This document shows, in pieces, positions 59,682-64,000 of a stretch of DNA of 64,000 nucleotides. Made by a program: the position numbers and the translations under genes. Position 1 is the stretch's first letter, and every line of letters starts with the position of its first letter. The notes under the pieces were generated by a model. The model saw nothing but the letters and a program-made list of their open reading frames with translations, did not search any database and had not been told where the DNA came from. Source of the DNA: Mauremys mutica (lineage: Eukaryota; Chordata; Testudines; Geoemydidae); NCBI RefSeq assembly GCF_020497125.1, contig NC_059075.1, positions 65,243,321 through 65,307,320 on the forward strand, in the 5' to 3' direction.

Positions 59682-60103
59682 TTTTAGAGCAAAAGACACT
59701 GAAGGAAAAAACAACATGATCTGGTGACAGTGCATATGTGGGATGAAAATGGGGAAAGAGAGTTAAACATGACCCTGATGTTGGAACCTGGCTGACAGGG
59801 TGGAGGGTAGGAGTTTTTGACAGCTGGCGATGACATCCTGCTAATGACCCTTTCTTGATAGGTCTTTTAATGAGGCCCAGTGGGAAAGTACAACTGTACA
59901 GGTGAGTTAATGACTATTTGGTAATTAATCTACACTTCTGCTTCTTAAGTGAAAACAACATGCAGCAGTAGGGCAGCGGGAGCTAGTGGCAACAGAGGCA
60001 GAGATGAAAGCCTTTTCAATAAAAGCTCAACAGAGGGCAACACAGAAGGAAGGGAGGAGTTAGATGATGGAGAAGGCAGCAGTAAACAGAAGAGAGAGGA
60101 CAG

Positions 60104-60310
60104 GAAGACCAGTGGCCTAGCGGAAAGAGCCCTGGAATTTATTCCCAGCTCTGATGCAGGCTGCTAGTTAGCCTGGGGCAAGTCACTTCACCTCCCTTAG
60201 CCTCAGCTTCCCTTCCGTAAAATGTGGATAATGATAAAATATTTGCAAAGTGCTTTGAACTCTATGGATGAAAAGTGCTATAGAAAAGCCAGGTATTCCG
60301 GTATTATTAG
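60104..60310 (+). mobile_element. MIR-type SINE
   Basis: Shows gtggcctagcggaaagagcc, then ggggcaagtcacttcacctc and cagcttcccttccgtaaaat, ending in a tagaaaagcc tail. Confidence 0.8.
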
Positions 60311-60547
60311 CATTACTATGGACCATATGATAGGTGGAAACAAATTCAGTTTGAAACTTTACACAACCAGCTCCACCTTTGTTCTTTCCTGGTCATTTTC
60401 AATAATAGACAATCTGTTATAGAAAAGGAGCTTTGGGATCCCAATCAGTGAATTAACAGGGAAGCCTTGGATCAGCAGATTTCAGGAAGGATGTGTAAAA
60501 TAACTAGGCCCTGCAGTTAAACATGACACTGGGAACAGAGTCAACAT

Positions 60548-60690
60548 GGGGAAACTGAGGCATGGAGCATTTAAATGATTTTTGCCAAGGTCACAGAGAC
60601 TCTGTGGCAGAGCCAGAACTGGAACCCTGATCTCCTGACTTCCAAACCTATGCTTTAACTGAAAGATGATCCAACTAACCTAATATAAAA
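60548..60690 (-). mobile_element. MIR-type SINE, reverse orientation
   Basis: ggggaaactgaggcatggag, gccaaggtcacagagact and ggcagagccagaactggaac are the reversed MIR blocks. Confidence 0.75.
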
Positions 60691-61043
60691 CTGCGCATGG
60701 AACTGGATGCAGATTTCTAACACTTCAGTGTTTGCATGTGTTTGGATCTTGGTGTTGGTCCAGCCCATTACACATAGAAAACTAGCTACCAAATTCAGGC
60801 CCAGGTTCAGATTCTGAAAACGACTTACCTCAAGATTTGGGGTTTTGATTCAGATAAACATACTTCGGGACTGTAGAACAAACTTTCTTAAAGGGACTTC
60901 ACTGGTACTTCATGGCTGTGCCCAAATGGCCTCAATAAGTATAGGGATCTTTGCATTGTATGAACTTCAACAGCACTCAGTGTACAGGTAAACACTTCAG
61001 TGATAACAGAAGCAACAATGTAGGAAGCAGAGGGCTCACCTAC

Positions 61044-61150
61044 CTGAAAGCGATAGAAGGTCCCATCATCTTTCAGGGTAAGAACATGGTCTGAGATTGG
61101 AAAGATATAGCCCTGTGCTGCTATAAGACTTCCCATGTGTATTGCTTCCA
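61044..61150 (-). CDS. RGS6: RGS6 exon, C-terminal half of the DEP domain
   Basis: A 107-bp exon with acceptor ctcacag and donor GTAGGT. It completes the split Val codon and reads [20 protein letters not shown] and then TFYRFQ, the end of the DEP fold. Met replaces the Leu I recall at the position after EAIH in the human protein. It ends in phase 0 after a Gln codon (CAG). Confidence 0.95.
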
Positions 61151-61208
61151 CTGTGAGAGGGAAAGAAAGAAAACAGTAGAAAATCTGTCAGACAGATGTA
61201 CACTAGGG

Positions 61209-61576
61209 CAGCGTTTCTCAAACTGGGGTCTGCAAGGGTCGTCCAGGGGGTCCATGGGCCCTGCTGATCAACTTCTCCCCCTCCCTCCCAGTGCCTCCTG
61301 CATGCCAGGGAACAACTGTTTCCCCGTGTGCAGGAGGCACTGGGCGGGAGGGACAGGAGGGGGAATGGGGGCAGGAGAGGGAGTGGGCAGAAAGAGGCAG
61401 GGAAGAGGAGGGGCGGGGTGGAGTGGGGGCAGGAAGGGGTGGGGCAGGGGTGGGGCCTTGGGGGAAGGGGTGGAGTGGGGGTGGGGCCTGGGGGTGAGCA
61501 GGGCTCTTGGAGGTCTGCAGCAAAATTTTTAAATCAAAATAGGGGTCCTCAGGTTACTAACGTTTCAGAACCGCTG
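61209..61576. mobile_element. hAT-like MITE, 368 bp
   Basis: Ends CAGCGTTTCTCAAAC and GTTTCAGAACCGCTG. Both flanks read cactaggg, a perfect 8-bp duplication. The interior holds a ggggtgggg-rich minisatellite-like tract (61350-61500). Lies 58 bp above the RGS6 exon ending at 61150. Confidence 0.92.
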
Positions 61577-62390
61577 CACTAGGGAATCCATTGCTTTCAG
61601 CAGATCTTATGGTGGCTCAGAGTCAGACTTGGTGTACCCCTCAGTTCTCCAACCACATTATACAAAAGTGAAAACCAACCTTATAGTATTGGTTGACTCT
61701 ACTGAAAATGTTAACCTGATGATTTTAATGTCCCCACAGGGGAGGAGGAGAAGTTGATGCTTACAGGGTGTCTCAATGCTCTACATTGTGAAATTCAATT
61801 CAAAGCACACTGTACATTATCATTAACAAGAAATCCATTCCCACAGCGAATCCCATCATTTCTCTAAATTATACAAACAGCTGGAATGCTACACTGCTAA
61901 CAGCATCTTTATTAATATGGCAACAAATTTTAAAAAGGGAACAAAGGGCTTTACTTGGAGAGAAATGCACTGAGGCAGAGGGATGCTGCTCTGCAACTTT
62001 TGGCAGCACCAGTGGCAACTTCAATTCCCTCTCATGCAAGCTGCACATCAGGGGATAGCTCTCCAGCTGATGTAAACTGTCAAAGTTCCATTGACTTCAG
62101 AGTTATGCAAGTTTATACAAGTTGAGGATCTGCCCATAGGTGTACAGTCAGGGCCCCAGTCTTCAAGCAAAACAGGCCTTTTCACCTAGGTAAATGTTTA
62201 ACAAATGGCTTGAAAGTATTATATAGGATTCTGGCATTAGCAGGAGGAGGTTCTACAATTCACGGATATGCTGAGGGACAGTAAATATGATTCATATCCC
62301 TTTCTTTCCCACTTCTGTCCTGATGACTACAACCTCATTGCTTTATCAGCACTAGACTCAGTGACAGACAGGTACCTAGTATCTAATGCC

Positions 62391-62405
62391 ACACACACAC
62401 ACACA
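62391..62405. repeat. Short (AC)n run
   Basis: About 7 AC units. Confidence 0.8.
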
Positions 62406-62436
62406 GTAGGTTGTTCAGTTTCAACAGTCATATTAC

Positions 62437-62487
62437 CTGGGTCCTCGATGCTGAGGTTCTTCATGAGCCACTGCACAATGTCAGTAC
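62437..62487 (-). CDS. RGS6: RGS6 exon, central DEP domain
   Basis: A 51-bp exon encoding GTDIVQWLMKNLSIEDP, the central helix region of the DEP domain, which in R7 proteins helps membrane anchoring and contacts Gbeta5. On the minus strand the acceptor ends tttgtag and the donor is GTAATA. It begins with the last two bases of a Gly codon and ends with the first base of the next Val codon, so it is symmetric (phase 1-1) and skipping it would keep frame. The phase matches the next exon exactly. Upstream DEP residues are not visible in 62488-64000. Confidence 0.93.
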
Positions 62488-62959
62488 CTACAAAGACAGA
62501 ATGCACTACACATGTAAGACCACAGATGTTTGGAAGCTGTGGAGAGACACCATGTTTAAACAAGAAAAAAAGAAACAGAAATTCAGGTCAATGCATTTCC
62601 TTTCCTATTCCCACTGTAGGCTTGAAGACTCTTTACCTGTGTGATACTATTTCACATTTATTTATTTAGAGTTATAAACCCGCACTAGTGCCTCATATGA
62701 CAGGCATCTTGATATAGTTTAAATTACACAGCATGTGAATGCCACAGAATCTACTCTCCACACAAGGAGTTAGGCTTGTGAAAGCCCCATATCTCAAAGA
62801 AAGAAAAGACCTCATTGCTCATTACTAACGGTAGTGAGGCGGTGTGGGTCCCCGATGCCCCAGAGAGAGACGAACCCCTCCGGACACCAGAGTGGGTGGA
62901 GCCAGGGAGCTCTGAGCCCACATCCCAGAGCATCAGGCATGGCACAGGCAGTATAAATC

Positions 62960-63892
62960 AATCATAGAATACCAGAGTTGGAAGGGACCTCAGGAGGTCA
63001 TCTAGTCTAACCCCCTGCTCAAAGCAGGACCAATTCCCAATTAAATCATCCCAGCCAGGGCTTTGTCAAGCTTGACCTTAAAAACCTCTAAGGAAGGAGA
63101 TTCCACCAGGTAACCCATTCCAGTGCTTCACCATCCTCCTAGTGAAAAAGTTTTTTCTAATATCCAACCTAAACCTTCCCCATTATTCCTTGTTCTGTCA
63201 TCCTGGTGCCACTGAGAAGAGTCTAGATCCATCCTCTTTCAGGTAGTAGAAAGCAGGTATCAAATCCCCCCTCATTCTTCCCTTCTGCAGACTAAACAAT
63301 CCCAGTTCCCTCAGCCTCTCCTCATAAGTCATGTGTTCCAACCCACAAATCATTTCTGTTGCCATCCAGTGGACTCTTTCCAATTTTTCCACATCCTTCT
63401 TTTAGTGTGGGGCCCAAAACTGGACACAGTACTCCAGATGAGGCCTCACCAATGTTGAATAGAGGGGAATGATCATGTCCCTCGATCTGCTGGCAATGCC
63501 CCTACTTATACAACCCAAAATGCCATTAGCCTTCTTGGCAACAAGGGCACGTTGTTGACTCATATCCAGCTTCTCATCCACTGTAGCCCCTAGGTCCTTT
63601 TCTGCAGAATTGCTGCCTAGCCATTCGGTCCCTAGTCTGTAGCAGTGCATGGGATTCTTCCATCCTAAGTGCAGGACTCTGCACTTGTCCTTGCTGAACC
63701 TCATCAGGTTTCTTTTGGCCCAATCCTCTAATTTGTCTAGATCCCTCTGTATTCTATCCCTACCCTCCAATGTATCTACCACTCCTCCCAGTTTAGTGTC
63801 ATCTGCAAACTTGCTGAGAGTGCAGTCCACGCCATCCTCCAGATCACTAATGAAGATACTGAACAAAACCTGCCCCAGGACCAACCCTTGGG
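62960..63892 (-). mobile_element. CR1 LINE, 5'-truncated
   Basis: 3' end atcatagaataccagagttg at 62960, 5' truncation near 63892. The minus strand encodes the C-terminal RT region with an intact FADDT site near 63800, then [15 protein letters not shown] and [16 protein letters not shown]. Frame breaks near 63400 and 63230 inactivate it. It is the closest sister in this window to the CR1 at 14674. Confidence 0.92.
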
Positions 63893-63984
63893 GCCAGTGA
63901 TGAGCTGCTAAAATCTTAACAACCAGTTCTCTATAAAAAGTTCTGATTTAAGAGATGTGCCAGAGCATGTCTTTTTTGTACCAA

Positions 63985-64000
63985 TAGGGTTACCATATGT
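63985..64000. mobile_element. Possible start of a MITE, cut by the window end
   Basis: tagggttaccatatgt resembles the terminus of another turtle MITE family. Too short to be sure. Confidence 0.3.

Larger units (their letters stand above)
56228..61043. other. RGS6 intron, 4.8 kb
   Basis: Contains a fold-back-like segment near 56330-56405, a solo LTR with a nested short element (57096-58397), a hAT-like element with a nested CR1 tail (58556-59681) and two MIR-type SINEs (60104-60310 and 60548-60690). The remainder appears single-copy. Confidence 0.8.
61151..62436. other. RGS6 intron, 1.3 kb
   Basis: Holds one hAT-like MITE with a perfect 8-bp target duplication (61209-61576) and a short CA run at 62391-62405. 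I see nothing else recognisable. Confidence 0.8.
17793..62487 (-). other. RGS6: RGS6 gene, twelve consecutive internal coding exons
   Basis: The exons join in one frame with AG acceptors and GT donors and give about 365 residues of an R7-family RGS protein. Known R7 role: the DEP/DHEX part binds membrane anchor proteins (R7BP type), the GGL domain forms an obligate dimer with Gbeta5, and the RGS domain is a GTPase-activating protein for Galpha-i/o at the plasma membrane. RGS6 is preferred over RGS7 because the peptides read [33 protein letters not shown] and AVQDLK, where RGS7 as I recall it has GTLMAAHGYFF, AQAKVDKKRDK, TTEVDIKKS and AVEDLK. Introns range from 0.6 to 11.5 kb. The initiating exons and the C-terminal exons are outside the window or not recognised. 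Confidence 0.95.
62488..64000. other. RGS6 intron upstream of the first visible exon (partial)
   Basis: No exon was recognised. It contains a GC-rich unclassified stretch (about 62815-62950), a CR1 LINE on the minus strand (62960-63892) and the start of what looks like another MITE at the window edge. Confidence 0.7.

Noticed and set aside
59037..59727. 180-codon plus-strand frame and overlapping frames
   Set aside because: Inside the G/C-rich interior of a hAT-like element without transposase features.
17793..62487. RGS7 as the identity of the host gene
   Set aside because: Diagnostic residues ([33 protein letters not shown]) fit RGS6 and not RGS7 as I remember the two proteins.
1..64000. 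CRISPR array, prokaryotic operon, phage or defence system
   Set aside because: No regularly spaced repeats, no closely packed genes, and clear spliced vertebrate exons throughout.

Overview
This window is intronic vertebrate DNA, most likely from a turtle. The lineage call rests on the mobile elements: CR1 LINEs, a tRNA-derived SINE with a CR1-like tail (49441-49608), Harbinger-, hAT- and Tigger-like MITEs, and long solo LTRs, a mix I associate with cryptodiran turtles. There is no bacterial organisation, CRISPR array, rRNA or functional tRNA.

The host gene is RGS6 (R7-family regulator of G-protein signalling), on the minus strand. Twelve consecutive internal coding exons can be read, with canonical AG/GT borders and unbroken phase: 62437-62487, 61044-61150, 56176-56227, 53000-53064, 48353-48429, 44112-44193, 43425-43499, 41685-41783, 40048-40109, 28473-28583, 25739-25864 and 17793-17979 (1,094 coding bases, about 365 residues). 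In order they encode part of the DEP domain, the DHEX linker, the GGL domain that binds Gbeta5, and most of the RGS domain that accelerates GTP hydrolysis on Galpha-i/o. The first exons lie above 64000. The exon(s) completing the RGS domain and C-terminus were not found and probably lie below position 1.

The introns form a layered record of transposition. The last visible intron (1-17792) holds a decayed Ty3/Gypsy chromovirus-type retrotransposon (about 9660-17530, plus strand). It is broken by an insertion in its protease, a MITE in its RNase H region (12741-13175) and a CR1 LINE (14674-17311, minus strand) near its 3' end. That CR1 keeps a long endonuclease/reverse transcriptase frame but has lost the first catalytic aspartate of the RT active site. 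Other nests: a solo LTR inside an old CR1 (31610-32649), a CR1 tail inside a hAT-like element (58556-59681), a short element inside a solo LTR (57096-58397), and a hAT-like MITE inside a larger MITE (50729-51316). Many insertions show target-site duplications readable directly: 8 bp for hAT-like, 3 bp for Harbinger-like, TA for Tigger-like, 5 bp for an LTR, and 11-13 bp for an unclassified retroelement-like family. One of the latter, an inverted dimer, sits 30 bp from an RGS6 splice donor.

I found no previously undescribed gene system. The more interesting points are the element near the splice donor, the active-site loss in the CR1, the nested Gypsy locus, a face-to-face pair of tRNA-like segments, and exon phases that bear on RGS6 isoforms.
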